Positions 16,886-27,079 of a stretch of 54,223 nucleotides of DNA are shown here, piece after piece. The stretch is from positions 1 to 54,223 of the forward strand of contig NZ_QLME01000022.1 in assembly GCF_003259895.1 (NCBI RefSeq). Reading direction: 5' to 3'. How positions within the stretch are numbered: the first letter of the stretch is position 1; each line of letters opens with the position of its first letter. The notes below the pieces were generated by a model, which did no database searches, was not told the DNA's origin, and was given only the letters and a program-made list of their open reading frames with translations. The position numbers were made by a program, and so were the translations under genes. The stretch is from Halanaerobium saccharolyticum (GTDB lineage: Bacteria > Bacillota > Halanaerobiia > Halanaerobiales > Halanaerobiaceae).

Positions 16886-17299
16886 ATGTTTATAGTGATT
16901 ATTGGCTGTGGAAGGACCGGTTCTCTGCTGGCAGGGAACCTTTCCCGCTCCGGTCACGAAGTAGTTGTGATTGAGCATGATCCAGAGTCATTTGCTCTGC
17001 TGCCAGTAGATTTTTCCGGTTTTCAGATTGAAGGAGATGCAGCAGAAAATGATATTTTAAAAGAGGGAAGAATTGAGTCTGCTGACCTGGTGATAGTAAG
17101 TACTGGAAATGATCAGATAAATTATCTGGTTTCACAGATGGCAAAAGTTAACTTTGATGTACCAAGGATAATGGTCAGAATAATTGACCCTGCAGTAGAG
17201 AAAATGTACGAAAAAGTAGAAAGAGTAGAGGTCTTTTCGCAAATTTCTCTTTTAGCTGAAAATATGATCAATAAAATTGAGCGAGAAGGGATGAGATAA
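16886..17299 (+). CDS. TrkA N-domain protein (RCK_N only)
   Basis: The 137-residue protein is a single NAD-binding Rossmann RCK_N domain (IIGCGRTGSLLAGNL, acidic E30 in VIEHDPES). It lacks the C-terminal RCK_C domain. Full TrkA has two N-C units; here the next gene supplies one N-C unit, so the two proteins may form the ring together. Its start immediately follows the stop of the TPR regulator. Confidence 0.88.
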   Translation: MFIVIIGCGRTGSLLAGNLSRSGHEVVVIEHDPESFALLPVDFSGFQIEGDAAENDILKEGRIESADLVIVSTGNDQINYLVSQMAKVNFDVPRIMVRIIDPAVEKMYEKVERVEVFSQISLLAENMINKIEREGMR

Positions 17300-17301
17300 A
17301 T

Positions 17302-17964
17302 GTGGATATTATATTAGTTGGTGGAGGTAAGTTGATTTATCATCTTGCAAAGAAATTAATATCTAAAGGCCACTTTTTAACGATAATAAATAAAGATAGG
17401 AAACTGGCTGAAGATTTAGCCAGAGAAATTAATGCGACAGTTGTGTTGGGAGATGCTACTAATAAGACTGTATTAGAAGATGCAGGGGCTTATAAAGCAG
17501 ATAATTTAGTTTCTTTAACTCAAAAGGACCACAATAATCTTTTTATCTGCAAAATGGCAATGGAATATTTTGGTGTCGAAAGAACAACAGCTCTGGTCAA
17601 CAACCCAGAAAATGAAGAGTTATTTAATACTTTGGGGATTACTGGCATCTTCAATATTACTGATCTAATCAGTTCAATAATTGAACAGAGTGTGTCTGCA
17701 GATGATGTAAGTAATTTAACAATGATTGAAGAAGGAAAATTAAGTATTTTTCAGGTGGAGGTATCTCCTAACTCAGAAGCTGTTGGCAAAGAAATAAAAG
17801 ATATAGATTTACCGATGACTATCGTATTAGGTGGAATAATTCGTAATGGTGAAATTACAATTCCGCGTGGTGGTTCTCAAATTAAGTCTGGAGACAAAAT
17901 AGTGATTATTTCGCTGCCCGAAGAACAGGCAGAAGCTATTAAAGTTTTTGGTGGTGAAGAATAA
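17302..17964 (+). CDS. trkA: TrkA family K+ uptake regulatory protein
   Basis: The 220-residue protein has RCK_N (VGGGKLIYHLAKKL) and RCK_C (about 135-220, ending KSGDKIVIISLPEEQ). GTG 17302 is the start; an ATG two bases upstream is in the wrong frame. AAGGGATGAG is the ribosome site. It follows the RCK_N-only gene by 2 bp and precedes trkH by 1 bp, so the three form a tight unit. Confidence 0.9.
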   Translation: MDIILVGGGKLIYHLAKKLISKGHFLTIINKDRKLAEDLAREINATVVLGDATNKTVLEDAGAYKADNLVSLTQKDHNNLFICKMAMEYFGVERTTALVNNPENEELFNTLGITGIFNITDLISSIIEQSVSADDVSNLTMIEEGKLSIFQVEVSPNSEAVGKEIKDIDLPMTIVLGGIIRNGEITIPRGGSQIKSGDKIVIISLPEEQAEAIKVFGGEE

Positions 17965-17965
17965 A

Positions 17966-19450
17966 ATGAAATATAAAAATTTACTTATTTCTCGCTATTT
18001 CCTGATTTCAAAATATACTGGAATCATAATTATGTTTGCCGGGGCAGCTATTGCTTCACCGCTTTTATTTTTGATTGCATATCCAGAAGAGGCTGCTCTA
18101 GCGCCACATTTTTTGCTGGCAGCAGGGTTCTCAGTTCTGGTCGGTCTGGGACTCTATATTTATGGTAGTAAACATCAGGAAAAAGATGTCGAATTATCAT
18201 TAAATGAAGGAAGTATCATAGTTATTTTTTCCTGGTTGGGAGCAATTTTCTTTTCGGCAATTCCCTTTATTACAATTCTTGATATGAGCTGGACAAATTC
18301 TATTTTTGAGGTTGTAAGTGGCTGGACAACTACAGGTTTATCTCTGGTAGATGTGACAACTGCTCCCAAATTAATATTAATCTGGCGCAGTATTATGCAG
18401 TTTTTCGGTGGTGCAGGTCTGGCGGTAATTGCTTTATCATCACTGCTGCCCGTGCACGGGATGGGGCTTTATATGGCTGAAGCCAGAAGTGACAAACTAT
18501 TACCTCATGTCAAAAGATCAACGATGATGATTATGAAGATTTATACTTTTTATACAGCAGCCGGAATATTTTTATATTATATTTCTGGAATGCCGATGTT
18601 TGATTCAATTAATCATTCGATGGCAGCAATTTCTACAGGCGGGTTTTCTACACAACCGGATAGTATAGGTCATTATAATAGTCTTTCTATTGAAGTAGTA
18701 ACCATTGTTTTAATGTTTTTAGGCACAATTAATTTTGCAACTCATTATACTTTGATTAAAGGAAAAATTAGAGTATTTTTTAAAAATGCAGAGATTCGCT
18801 TAATGATTACTTTATTTATGCTTTTAACACCAATTTTAATGTTTTTCTCTTTAAATAGCTTATATCCCAGATTAAGTGAAAATTTTAGGATCACTTTTTT
18901 TCAGATCATTACGGCTTTATCAACAACCGGATTTTCTACCATAGCTTTTGCCGGCTGGCCTCTATTTGCTAATTTTATTATCATTTTAATTATGCTGGTT
19001 GGTGGAGGAACAGGTTCAACTGCCGGTGGTATTAAGCAGTATAGGATCTATTTGATCTTTAAATCAATCTACTGGGAAATTAAAGAACAATTTTTACCCC
19101 GCAGAACTGTAAGCAGTAATTATCTCTGGCGGGGAGAAAATAAATTTTATGTCAAAGATCAGCATGTTAAGGAGGTAGCCAATTATATAATTTTATATTT
19201 ATTTACTTTTTTTGTTGGAGTGGCGATTCATACTGCTTATGGATACTCTCTTTTAGACAGTATGTTTGAGTTTGGTTCTGCCTTAGGAACTGTAGGACTT
19301 TCGATTGGTTTAATTTCTCCTGAAGCACCAGCCGGTATTATCTGGACTCAAACTATTGGTATGTTTTTAGGAAGATTAGAGTTTTTCATTATTCTATATG
19401 CCGGGATTAAATTAGTTAAAGATGGAATTTATATTTCGAAACATGATTAA
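17966..19450 (+). CDS. trkH: Trk K+ transporter channel subunit TrkH
   Basis: The 494-residue membrane protein belongs to the TrkH/TrkG group, longer than KtrB. Pore loops include SGWTTTGLSLV, AAISTGGFST, TALSTTGFST and SALGTVGLSIG. ATG 17966 starts 1 bp after the trkA stop. This is the second K+ channel of the operon. No terminator separates it from ktrAB and the two-component genes, so one c-di-AMP-controlled transcript is possible. Confidence 0.92.
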   Translation: MKYKNLLISRYFLISKYTGIIIMFAGAAIASPLLFLIAYPEEAALAPHFLLAAGFSVLVGLGLYIYGSKHQEKDVELSLNEGSIIVIFSWLGAIFFSAIPFITILDMSWTNSIFEVVSGWTTTGLSLVDVTTAPKLILIWRSIMQFFGGAGLAVIALSSLLPVHGMGLYMAEARSDKLLPHVKRSTMMIMKIYTFYTAAGIFLYYISGMPMFDSINHSMAAISTGGFSTQPDSIGHYNSLSIEVVTIVLMFLGTINFATHYTLIKGKIRVFFKNAEIRLMITLFMLLTPILMFFSLNSLYPRLSENFRITFFQIITALSTTGFSTIAFAGWPLFANFIIILIMLVGGGTGSTAGGIKQYRIYLIFKSIYWEIKEQFLPRRTVSSNYLWRGENKFYVKDQHVKEVANYIILYLFTFFVGVAIHTAYGYSLLDSMFEFGSALGTVGLSIGLISPEAPAGIIWTQTIGMFLGRLEFFIILYAGIKLVKDGIYISKHD

Positions 19451-19514
19451 TAAGATTTTAATTTGGTAGGAAAAATGGTTTAGTCGCTAATTAAATTTTC
19501 AAGAATAAAATTGA

Positions 19515-19645
19515 ATATTTTAAACCGCTTAATTTCAGTTTAACTGAAAGTGGGGGACCCAATTTTGTGGCTAATCCTAGTTCAGGAGAGAGACCTTTTA
19601 CTCTTAGCCCGTCAGCTAACCTCATCAGCTTATAAAAGGGAAGTA
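19515..19645 (+). ncRNA. c-di-AMP (ydaO/yuaA) riboswitch 2
   Basis: It shows the same blocks as riboswitch 1: AGTGGGGGACCCA (19549-19561), GGCTAATCC, AGACC and AGCCCGTCAGCTAACCTC (19606-19623). It lies upstream of kdp with a terminator at 19704. Confidence 0.9.
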
Positions 19646-19703
19646 ATTTGGATCACCTGAGTAAAATGAAAGTAGTTGATCTAAATTAAATTTCTTATTT
19701 ATA

Positions 19704-19736
19704 AGTCACTTCAGTTAATCCTGTTGTGGCTTTTTT
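19704..19736 (+). terminator. Riboswitch-controlled terminator before kdp
   Basis: AGTCACTTCAG (19704-19714) pairs with CTGTTGTGGCT (19721-19731) with one G-T pair and two mismatches, followed by six T. It is the likely expression platform of riboswitch 2. Confidence 0.7.
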
Positions 19737-19769
19737 CTATATAATATAATAAGACAGGAGTGGTGTTAA

Positions 19770-19859
19770 ATGGATTTAGGAAATATTATTTTAGGAGTTG
19801 TAACAATTTTTGTATTTATTTATCTTTCGTATGTTCTATTTTTTCCAACAAAGTTCTAA
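19770..19859 (+). CDS. kdpF: KdpF-like small membrane subunit
   Basis: A 29-residue frame (starts MDLGNIILGVVT, ends FFPTKF) forms one hydrophobic helix. Length and position 15 bp before kdpA match KdpF, the lipid-like stabiliser of the Kdp complex. AGGAGTGG lies 8-9 nt before the ATG. Confidence 0.85.
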   Translation: MDLGNIILGVVTIFVFIYLSYVLFFPTKF

Positions 19860-19874
19860 AAGGAAGGTGATATA

Positions 19875-21611
19875 ATGTTAAATATATTAGCTTTAATTGT
19901 TTTTTTTGTTCTATTATTTGCTTTAATATATTTATTTGGAGAGTATATAGCCTGGATTTATAAAGATCAAACGAAAAGCAAGAGTAATTTGCCGGGAAAG
20001 TTGAAATTTATTAAAAAATTGGATAGACCATTTAAGTTTCTGGAAGCTAAAATATTTTTGGTTCTCAATATTGATTCAGATCAGGAAATGAACTGGAAGC
20101 AGTACTTATTTTCTTTACTGATCTTTAATGGTGTCTTATTTATCTTTCTGTTTCTAGTTTTTAGATTCCAGAACATTCTTCCTCTAAATCCTCTTAACCT
20201 GGAAGGTATGAGCTGGCATCAGGCTTTCCATACTGCAAGTACTTTTGTCAGCAATACAAATCAGCAGCATTATGCAGGCGAAACTCTATCTTATTTCTCA
20301 CAGCTATTTGCTGTTGGTCTGGCAATGTTTTTATCTGCCGGTACTGGTCTGGCACTTGCTCCGGCTTTTACTCGAGGAATTCAGAATCAAGAAAATAGTA
20401 AGTTAGGAAATTTTTATGTTAATTTAATTAAAGGCTTAATTAGATTTTTACTTCCAGTTTCTTTTGTAATCGGAGTGATTTTAATTTCTCAGGGTTCACC
20501 CCAGTGGTTTGGTGGAGAGATAGTAGTTAATACAATTGAAGGAGTTAAACAGGCAATTCGAGTTGGCCCTGTAGCCGGGATAGAAGCAATTAAAACTCTT
20601 GGAACAAATGGTGGAGGTTTTTTTGCAGCTAATGCTGCTCATCCATTTGAAAACCCAACTATATTTTCCAACATGCTCCTTAATTTAATTATGCTGGCCA
20701 GTCCAATGGCAATTATTTATGCTTTTGGAATCTGGATGGGGAAAAGAAGACATGGAGTTATTTTGATTGGTGCTTTATTTGTTATTTTTCTTGGTCTTTT
20801 CTGGGTTACTGCAGCAGGAGAAATGCAGCCTAATAGAGCAGTAACAATGGCAGAAGAAAATTTGCATATAAATCAGAGTTTGGGTAATATGGAAGGAAAA
20901 GAAACTCGTTTTGGCAGCCTTTTGAGTTCACTCTGGGCGATTTCTACAACTTCAACTACCAATGGTGCAGTTAATAGTATGCATAATAGTTATAATCCTC
21001 AGGGTAGTGTAGGGCCATTCCTGGCAATGGCTATGAACTGCCTCTATAATGGACTTGGAGTTGGATTACTTAATTTAATGACCTATATCTTTATCTGCGT
21101 TTTTATAGCAGGTCTGATGATCGGTCGGGCTCCTCAGTACTTAGGTAAACGGATTGAATGGCGGGAAGTAAAAATCGCAGCTTTAATTATTCTTTTACTG
21201 CCTGTATTAGTTTTATTCCCAACTTCTATTGCAGTTATTACTGAAGCTGGAAAAGAAGCCATTCATAATCCTGGTTTTACAGGTTTTTCAGAAGTGCTGT
21301 ATGAAATGTTTTCTGCAGGAGCCAATAATGGCAGTGGTATGGAAGGATTAATTGATAATACAATGTTTTATAATCTGCTCAATGGTGGTGCAATTTTAAT
21401 GGGAAGATATCTTCCTATTTTTGGTCAGCTTTTAATAGCAGGTTATTTGTCTAACAAGAAAATTCGTCCTGAAACTGAAGGAACACTTAAAGTAGAAAAT
21501 CTATCATTTCTGATTCTATTTGTTGGTGTAATGATTATTATTGGTGGCTTAATCTTTATGCCTGCATTAGCAGTAGGTCCAATTGCAGAAATGCTAAATG
21601 GAGGGATGTAA
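19875..21611 (+). CDS. kdpA: K+-transporting ATPase subunit A (KdpA)
   Basis: The 578-residue membrane protein carries the K+ selectivity loops of the Kdp system. Pore signatures seen are [44 protein letters not shown] and [10 protein letters not shown]. KdpA is a channel-like relative of TrkH and binds K+ with high affinity. AAGGAAGGTGAT precedes the ATG. The length is normal. Confidence 0.97.
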   Translation: MLNILALIVFFVLLFALIYLFGEYIAWIYKDQTKSKSNLPGKLKFIKKLDRPFKFLEAKIFLVLNIDSDQEMNWKQYLFSLLIFNGVLFIFLFLVFRFQNILPLNPLNLEGMSWHQAFHTASTFVSNTNQQHYAGETLSYFSQLFAVGLAMFLSAGTGLALAPAFTRGIQNQENSKLGNFYVNLIKGLIRFLLPVSFVIGVILISQGSPQWFGGEIVVNTIEGVKQAIRVGPVAGIEAIKTLGTNGGGFFAANAAHPFENPTIFSNMLLNLIMLASPMAIIYAFGIWMGKRRHGVILIGALFVIFLGLFWVTAAGEMQPNRAVTMAEENLHINQSLGNMEGKETRFGSLLSSLWAISTTSTTNGAVNSMHNSYNPQGSVGPFLAMAMNCLYNGLGVGLLNLMTYIFICVFIAGLMIGRAPQYLGKRIEWREVKIAALIILLLPVLVLFPTSIAVITEAGKEAIHNPGFTGFSEVLYEMFSAGANNGSGMEGLIDNTMFYNLLNGGAILMGRYLPIFGQLLIAGYLSNKKIRPETEGTLKVENLSFLILFVGVMIIIGGLIFMPALAVGPIAEMLNGGM

Positions 21612-21612
21612 G

Positions 21613-23649
21613 ATGTTCGATATAGATTGGGAACAGCAGTGGACAGCAATCAAACAGTCATTTATCAAATTGGATCCCGGATATTTAATTAAAAACCCGG
21701 TTTTGTTTGTAGTAGAACTCTGTACAATCCTGACAATAATATTAACTATTTATCCACCTTTATTCAATGGTCAGGAACCTACCTGGTATTATCTTACAAT
21801 TACATTAATTCTGGTCTTTACTCTTTTATTTGCAAATTATGCCGAATCTCTGGCAGAACTCCAGGGTGAGGCTCATGCAGATAGTCTCAAGGCATTACAG
21901 GTAGAAAGTGAGGGGAAGAGACTAAAAAATAAGGATATTGAATTAGATGAGATAACTGAAGCTGATTATGAAGTTGTAGCTGGTGAAGATATAGAAAAAG
22001 GGGATTATGTTTTTGTAGAAAAAGGAGATATTATACCCCGTGATGGAGAGGTTGTTGAAGGTAGTGCTTCTATTGATGAATCAGCAATTACAGGAGAATC
22101 TGAACCTGTAATTAGAGAAAGCGGTGGAGATAGAAACTCGGTCACAGAGGGGACTGAAGTTTTAAGTGATGTACTTAAAATTGAAGTTACTGCTGCTGTA
22201 GGAGAGTCATTTTTAGATAGAATGATTGGTTTGGTAGAAACAGCATCCAGACAGAAAACTCCTAATGAAATCTCTATGACGTTGCTTCTGGCCAGTTTTA
22301 CTTTCGTTTATCTGGCAGCTGTTGTTACTATGCGTTTCTTTGGTATGTATGTTGATATGAATGTTGATGTGGCAAATTTAATCGCTCTTTTAATTGGTTT
22401 AATGCCGACAACCATTGGAGCCTTACTGGCCTCGATTAGAATAGCCGGGATGACCAGAGTAACCAGAGAAAATATTATTGCTAAATCAGGTAAGGCAGTT
22501 GAATCAGCAGGAGATCTTGATGCTTTGATTTTAGATAAAACTGGAACAATTACAACTGGAGAAAGGATTGCGGAAGAATTTATTGCTGTTGGCAGTGAAG
22601 ATAATGAATTATATAAAGCCTGTCTCCAGTCTTCATATTTTGACGAAACTCCAGAAGGCCGTTCAGTAGTTAACTTAGCTCATGATCTGGATGTTGATGT
22701 GGATGAAAGCGAGCTGAAAAAGGAAAATTTTGTGGAGTTTTCTGCTAAAACCAGAATGAGTGGTATTGATCTGCCTGATGGTACTGAAGTTAGAAAAGGT
22801 TCCGTAGAAGCGGTTGAGGAATATGCAGATGAGATTCCAGATGGTTTAACAGATAAAGCACATGAGATAGCAGATAGTGGTGGAACTCCTCTGGCTGTAG
22901 CAGTTGATAAAAGAATTCTTGGTTTGATTGAGCTCCAGGACGAATTGAAAATTGGAATTAAAGCCAGAATTCAGGAACTGCAAGAAATGGGTGTCAAATG
23001 TATTATGGCAACCGGTGATAATGAGAGAACTGCCCGTTATGTAGCTGAGCAGGCTGGTATAGATGAATATTATTCGGAGTTTAAGCCAGAAGAAAAAATT
23101 GAACTGGTTGAAAAAATACAGGAAACAGGAAAATTAATTGGTATGACTGGTGATGGAACAAATGATGCTCCTGCTTTAGCTAAAGCTGATGTAGGACTTG
23201 CTATGCAGGCTGGAACCAATGCTGCTAAGGAAGCTGGTAATATGGTTGACCTTGATTCTGATCCGACCAAGTTAATTGAGGTAGTTGCTATTGGTAAGCA
23301 GCTTTTAATGACCAGAGGTTCTCTAACAACCTTCAGTATTGCCAATGATATTTCCAGATATTTTGCTCTGGTTCCTGCAATTTTCAGTGCCGGAATACCT
23401 GCTTTACAGCAGATTAACTTTATGAATTTATATTCACCACAGAGTGTAGTAATTGCTTCTTTAATTTATAATTCACTGATTATCCCTTTCTTAATTCCAC
23501 TGGCCATGAAGGGTGTGGATTATAAAGCGGAGAGTTCTTCTAAATTACTGCGTAAAAATCTATTTCTTTACGGTGGAGCCGGTTTAATTGCACCATTTAT
23601 TTCTATTAAATTAATTGATATGCTATTAGTAATGCTGGGGGTGTTTTAA
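21613..23649 (+). CDS. kdpB: K+-transporting ATPase subunit B (KdpB)
   Basis: The 678-residue P-type ATPase subunit has phosphorylated Asp D308 (DKTGTITTG), actuator TGES, hinge GDGTNDAPA and the KdpB-specific membrane sequence [17 protein letters not shown] 21613 has GGAGGG 7 nt upstream, overlapping the end of kdpA; an in-frame ATG at 21598 lies inside kdpA and is less likely. It couples ATP hydrolysis to K+ movement through KdpA. Confidence 0.97.
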   Translation: MFDIDWEQQWTAIKQSFIKLDPGYLIKNPVLFVVELCTILTIILTIYPPLFNGQEPTWYYLTITLILVFTLLFANYAESLAELQGEAHADSLKALQVESEGKRLKNKDIELDEITEADYEVVAGEDIEKGDYVFVEKGDIIPRDGEVVEGSASIDESAITGESEPVIRESGGDRNSVTEGTEVLSDVLKIEVTAAVGESFLDRMIGLVETASRQKTPNEISMTLLLASFTFVYLAAVVTMRFFGMYVDMNVDVANLIALLIGLMPTTIGALLASIRIAGMTRVTRENIIAKSGKAVESAGDLDALILDKTGTITTGERIAEEFIAVGSEDNELYKACLQSSYFDETPEGRSVVNLAHDLDVDVDESELKKENFVEFSAKTRMSGIDLPDGTEVRKGSVEAVEEYADEIPDGLTDKAHEIADSGGTPLAVAVDKRILGLIELQDELKIGIKARIQELQEMGVKCIMATGDNERTARYVAEQAGIDEYYSEFKPEEKIELVEKIQETGKLIGMTGDGTNDAPALAKADVGLAMQAGTNAAKEAGNMVDLDSDPTKLIEVVAIGKQLLMTRGSLTTFSIANDISRYFALVPAIFSAGIPALQQINFMNLYSPQSVVIASLIYNSLIIPFLIPLAMKGVDYKAESSSKLLRKNLFLYGGAGLIAPFISIKLIDMLLVMLGVF

Positions 23650-24219
23650 ATGAGTGTTAAGAAAAATTTATTAACAGCTATTAAGTTTATTTTAGTGTCA
23701 TTACTGCTTTTTTCAATAATTTATCCTCTGCTGCTTGGGGGAGTTGGACAGCTTTTTGCTGATAAAGCAGAAGGAAGTATAATTTATCGGAATGGAGAAG
23801 CTGTAGGATCACGTTTAATTGGTCAAAATTTTGAAAGTGACAGTTATTTTATCTCCAGACCTTCTTCAATTAATTATGATGCCTCTATTTCTGGTAGTGA
23901 TAATCTTGCTGTTTCAAATCCGAAATTACAGCAGAGATTGGCAGTTGACTTAGAGGAAATTGAAGCAAAATATGATCCTGAGAATACTGCAGTACCTGTT
24001 GATCTAATTACTGAATCAGCTTCGGCACTGGATCCACATATTTCTCCAGAGGCAGCCTATTTTCAGGTTGACTATCTCAGTCAGAATACTGGTCTTGCAG
24101 AATCGGAGCTAAATTCTTTGATCAGTGAACATACTGAGGGAGCATTATTAGGCTTATTTGGAGAAAGCAGAGTTAATGTGCTGGAATTGAATCTTGCTCT
24201 AGAGGAGGTATTAGATTAA
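23650..24219 (+). CDS. kdpC: K+-transporting ATPase subunit C (KdpC)
   Basis: The 189-residue protein has one N-terminal membrane helix (about 10-32). It carries KdpC signatures GQNFESDSYFISRPS, DLITESASALDPHISPEAA and GLFGESRVNVLELN. It starts directly after the kdpB stop. KdpC stabilises the complex and contributes to ATP affinity. Confidence 0.96.
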   Translation: MSVKKNLLTAIKFILVSLLLFSIIYPLLLGGVGQLFADKAEGSIIYRNGEAVGSRLIGQNFESDSYFISRPSSINYDASISGSDNLAVSNPKLQQRLAVDLEEIEAKYDPENTAVPVDLITESASALDPHISPEAAYFQVDYLSQNTGLAESELNSLISEHTEGALLGLFGESRVNVLELNLALEEVLD

Positions 24220-25046
24220 TGAATGATAAATTAAAAGAAAACTGGCCCGGATATAATAAAATCCTGCTTCCTTTAGGTCATAAAGCTGATATCAACAATT
24301 TAACTGATCTAGCTTCTTATATTATTGATCGAAAAAAGGGAGAGGTCAAATTTATTCATGTTATACGTGAAGGAAGTTATATAGATTTACCGCGTGAATG
24401 GAGAGAAGGAGCAAAGAGAGTTACAGAAAGTCACCATAAAATGATGACTTATGGGATTCACAGTGATCGAGAGATTGTAACTTCTAAAACTATAAAAAGA
24501 GGGATTTTAGAGACTGCTTTTGATATGGAGGCAGAAGCTATAATTTTAGGCTGGGGACCCAAGCCTGGAACTAAAATTTCCAAAATGGCTTCAAATATAA
24601 TGGATAATTTTCACGGGGATGTGATCATCTATAAAAATAGAGTTGATATTGATCAGACCAAAAGAGTAATGTATCCAGTAGCCAAAGAACCTTCTACAAG
24701 CAGACTGAATTTAATTAAACATATAGTACAGGAAACAGGGGCTACTCTAACTTTGGCCCATTATGTAGATAAAAGAGATGGAAGCCGTCAGAAAGGAAAA
24801 GAAGTACTGGCATCAGCAAAAGAAAAAGCTCTTGAATTTAATATTGATGTTGAGACAATGATGTTGGAGGGGGATTCTCTAGCAGCAAGTATAAAAAAAG
24901 CTACAGAAGATTTCGAACTGCTGGTTATCGGGCCTTCTGGAGACTGGTGGGTTTATCAGACAGTATTTGGTCGCACAACTGATAAGATTGCCGAGGCTGC
25001 TCAGTGTTCTGTATTACTGCATAAGTATAAAAGTGAAGATGAATAA
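24219..25046 (+). CDS. Tandem universal stress protein, kdp-linked
   Basis: The 275-residue protein has two Usp-like alpha/beta halves (about 12-145 and 150-270). The second ends with the nucleotide-site pattern VIGPSGDWW...GRTTDKIAEAAQCSVLL. The ATG overlaps the kdpC stop by one base, so it is translationally coupled. KdpD kinases contain a Usp domain, and no KdpD or KdpE is present here; this protein could supply that sensing role, which is inference. Tandem Usp proteins also occur with other transporters. Confidence 0.85.
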   Translation: MNDKLKENWPGYNKILLPLGHKADINNLTDLASYIIDRKKGEVKFIHVIREGSYIDLPREWREGAKRVTESHHKMMTYGIHSDREIVTSKTIKRGILETAFDMEAEAIILGWGPKPGTKISKMASNIMDNFHGDVIIYKNRVDIDQTKRVMYPVAKEPSTSRLNLIKHIVQETGATLTLAHYVDKRDGSRQKGKEVLASAKEKALEFNIDVETMMLEGDSLAASIKKATEDFELLVIGPSGDWWVYQTVFGRTTDKIAEAAQCSVLLHKYKSEDE

Positions 25047-25108
25047 AAAACAGCCAGCGTCTTTCTGATTTCACAGAAAAATACTGACTGTATATAAAAT
25101 ATTCTATT

Positions 25109-25147
25109 AAAGACTGTAAAGGCTTATTTTGCCTGACGCAGTCTTTT
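25109..25147 (+). terminator. Terminator of the kdp operon, inside the htpX 3' end
   Basis: AAAGACTG (25109-25116) and CAGTCTTT (25139-25146) form the outer stem, and AGGC/GCCT extends it inside. Five T follow on the plus strand. The hairpin overlaps the last codons of the convergent htpX gene. Confidence 0.65.
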
Positions 25148-25960
25148 TATTCTTTCTGCAGTTGGTGGATGGGAACTAAATAATTTGGCCATTCCCTCAC
25201 GCGATAGTGGATTTAAAATAAACATATGGGCTGCTGCTTCATTGATCTGCATCTGCTGACCACCCTGACTGTAGCGTTCCATTTTCTCCAGAGCGCTGGC
25301 CAGACCTTCAGGATTGCCGGATATTTTGCCACCAGTTTCATCAGCAATATATTCTCTGGAGCGGGAAATTGCCATTTTAATTAAAATAGCTGCCAGAGGT
25401 GCAAAAATAATCGCAGCTAACTGTAATAAAGCTCCAGCTCCATTATTACGACGACGGCCACCAAAGATCATTCTAAATCTTCCTATTCTGGACAAAAAGG
25501 CCAGGGCACCAGCCATTACAGCTGCCATAGTACTAATTAGAGTATCTCGATTTTTAACATGAGCCAGTTCGTGGGCGATTACTCCTTCCAACTCATTTTC
25601 ATTTAACAATCTAATTAAGCCCTGAGTGACTGCAACAGCAGCATGTTCAGGATTTCTTCCGGTTGCAAAAGCATTTGGCTGATTTGATGGTGTTAAATAA
25701 ATATCTGGCATCGGCATTTCAGCATTCTGAGTAAGTTTTTTAACTATCCTATAAATTTCAGGAGCTTCACTTTCACTTAAGGGCTTGGATTTTGTCATTT
25801 TGATTGCAATCTTATCACTATTCCAGTAGCTGATAAAGTTAATTGCCAGGGCAAAAATAAAGGCCATTACAATTCCATCTTCACCGGCAATCATTCCTCC
25901 AAAAAACATAAATACAATTATTAAAGCAAACATCAATAAAAATGTTTTTGTGCGGTGCAT
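25124..25960 (-). CDS. htpX: Membrane zinc metalloprotease HtpX (M48)
   Basis: The 278-residue protease has two N-terminal membrane helices (about 7-24 and 28-46). The zinc motif is HELAH (H130, E131, H134), followed by membrane segments (about 148-200) and the third ligand region SREYIADE. HtpX degrades damaged membrane proteins. The start at 25960 has GGAGG 8 nt upstream on the minus strand; a longer start at 25984 is less likely. It is convergent with the kdp operon. Confidence 0.93.
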   Translation of the reverse strand: MHRTKTFLLMFALIIVFMFFGGMIAGEDGIVMAFIFALAINFISYWNSDKIAIKMTKSKPLSESEAPEIYRIVKKLTQNAEMPMPDIYLTPSNQPNAFATGRNPEHAAVAVTQGLIRLLNENELEGVIAHELAHVKNRDTLISTMAAVMAGALAFLSRIGRFRMIFGGRRRNNGAGALLQLAAIIFAPLAAILIKMAISRSREYIADETGGKISGNPEGLASALEKMERYSQGGQQMQINEAAAHMFILNPLSREGMAKLFSSHPPTAERIKRLRQAK

Positions 25961-26280
25961 ATTAGTATTTCCTCCAATTTTCAATTTTAATTAAAGACTA
26001 TAATTAAATTCGATCTAATATAATTTTACAGTAAATTTACCTGCTATACAAATTAAAATTTGATGAGAAAATAAGCCTTAAAATAGAGGAATTTATTTAT
26101 CTTTGTTTAAATATGGATATAACGATAAAATATTATTTGAAGGTGGCTAAAAAGAAGAAGCAGATCTTCCTGTAGTGGGAAATCTGGCCAGGTTAATTAA
26201 AGAAATTGATAATGAGTAAGAAAAGTTACTTAAATTTTTAATATTAATAATCCTACCTACCTAGAAAGGGGGGTTAAATT
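25961..26280. other. Intergenic region with possible gene remnant
   Basis: There is no intact gene. From 26152 a short in-frame stretch would read EEADLPVVGNLARLIKEI and end at a stop near 26218, but an in-frame stop lies just before it and there is no start or ribosome site. It looks like the tail of a decayed gene of unknown identity. GGGGGG at 26267-26272 is the ribosome site of the next gene. Confidence 0.35.
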
Positions 26281-27033
26281 TTGGATGCTGCAGCTATAAC
26301 AATTATATTTATTGTTCTTTCGGCGCTGATAGCGGTTGTCATTAGAAAAATAAAGAAAGATAAATGTTTAAAAGATTTTAGAGATGATATAGTAACTTTA
26401 GAACTTTTAAATGGGCAGCAGTATAGAGGTCAATTAAAACTTAAAAGCTCGGGTTTAAAATTTAATTATCCAGAGTTAATTGAAGATGAACAAAAACTTA
26501 AATTTCTCAGTTTTTTGCTTTATAAAAATGAATATCCTGATATTCAGGCAGTAGTGCGTTATCATAAGGATTTAACTGAAGAAGGTAAGAAGTTGAGAGA
26601 AAAAGATTTCAAAAAAACATTTCAGCCCTCTCGTTGGAGAAAGTTCAGGAGATCAGTCTTGAATTTCTTAAAAATTATCAAAGATGCTGTTATTGAAATA
26701 ATAAATATGATGACCAGTCACCTTTCCAAAACAACACCCGTTGGAGCAGCTATCAGCAGCAATGACAGCCAGGTTAATAAAATGAAAAATGAGGTTTATA
26801 GTTTAGTTGAAACTTCTTATGAGCCGCTGCTTGAAGATTATATAGGTGAACGAGTAATTTTGGAATTAAAGCAGGGTAATGACTGGGTTAAATATAATGG
26901 AGTTTTAAAAGATTATACGGCAGAATTTATTGAACTTATAGATGTGGATTATGGGACTGAGGAAATTGGTAAAATCGATGCTGATTTGATTGTCCTCAGA
27001 AAATATGGGATAGTTCGCAACTTAAGTAAATAA
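26281..27033 (+). CDS. Membrane-anchored protein of unknown function
   Basis: The 250-residue protein has one N-terminal helix (about 3-21), a basic linker, and two similar beta-rich segments: DIVTLELLNGQQYRGQLKL (about 37-55) and ERVILELKQGNDWVKYNGVL (about 192-211). Both look like small Sm- or SH3-like barrels, suggesting an internal duplication around a helical middle. TTG 26281 with a G-rich ribosome site 8 nt upstream is the start. I do not recognise a named family. Confidence 0.75.
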   Translation: MDAAAITIIFIVLSALIAVVIRKIKKDKCLKDFRDDIVTLELLNGQQYRGQLKLKSSGLKFNYPELIEDEQKLKFLSFLLYKNEYPDIQAVVRYHKDLTEEGKKLREKDFKKTFQPSRWRKFRRSVLNFLKIIKDAVIEIINMMTSHLSKTTPVGAAISSNDSQVNKMKNEVYSLVETSYEPLLEDYIGERVILELKQGNDWVKYNGVLKDYTAEFIELIDVDYGTEEIGKIDADLIVLRKYGIVRNLSK

Positions 27034-27079
27034 AATTTGAATAAATTATTTTTAACAATATAAAGAAGGAGTGGTTTTG

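Noticed and set aside
25314-25562. Plus-strand frame opposite htpX
   Set aside because: It is a shadow of the HtpX coding frame with no motif or ribosome site.
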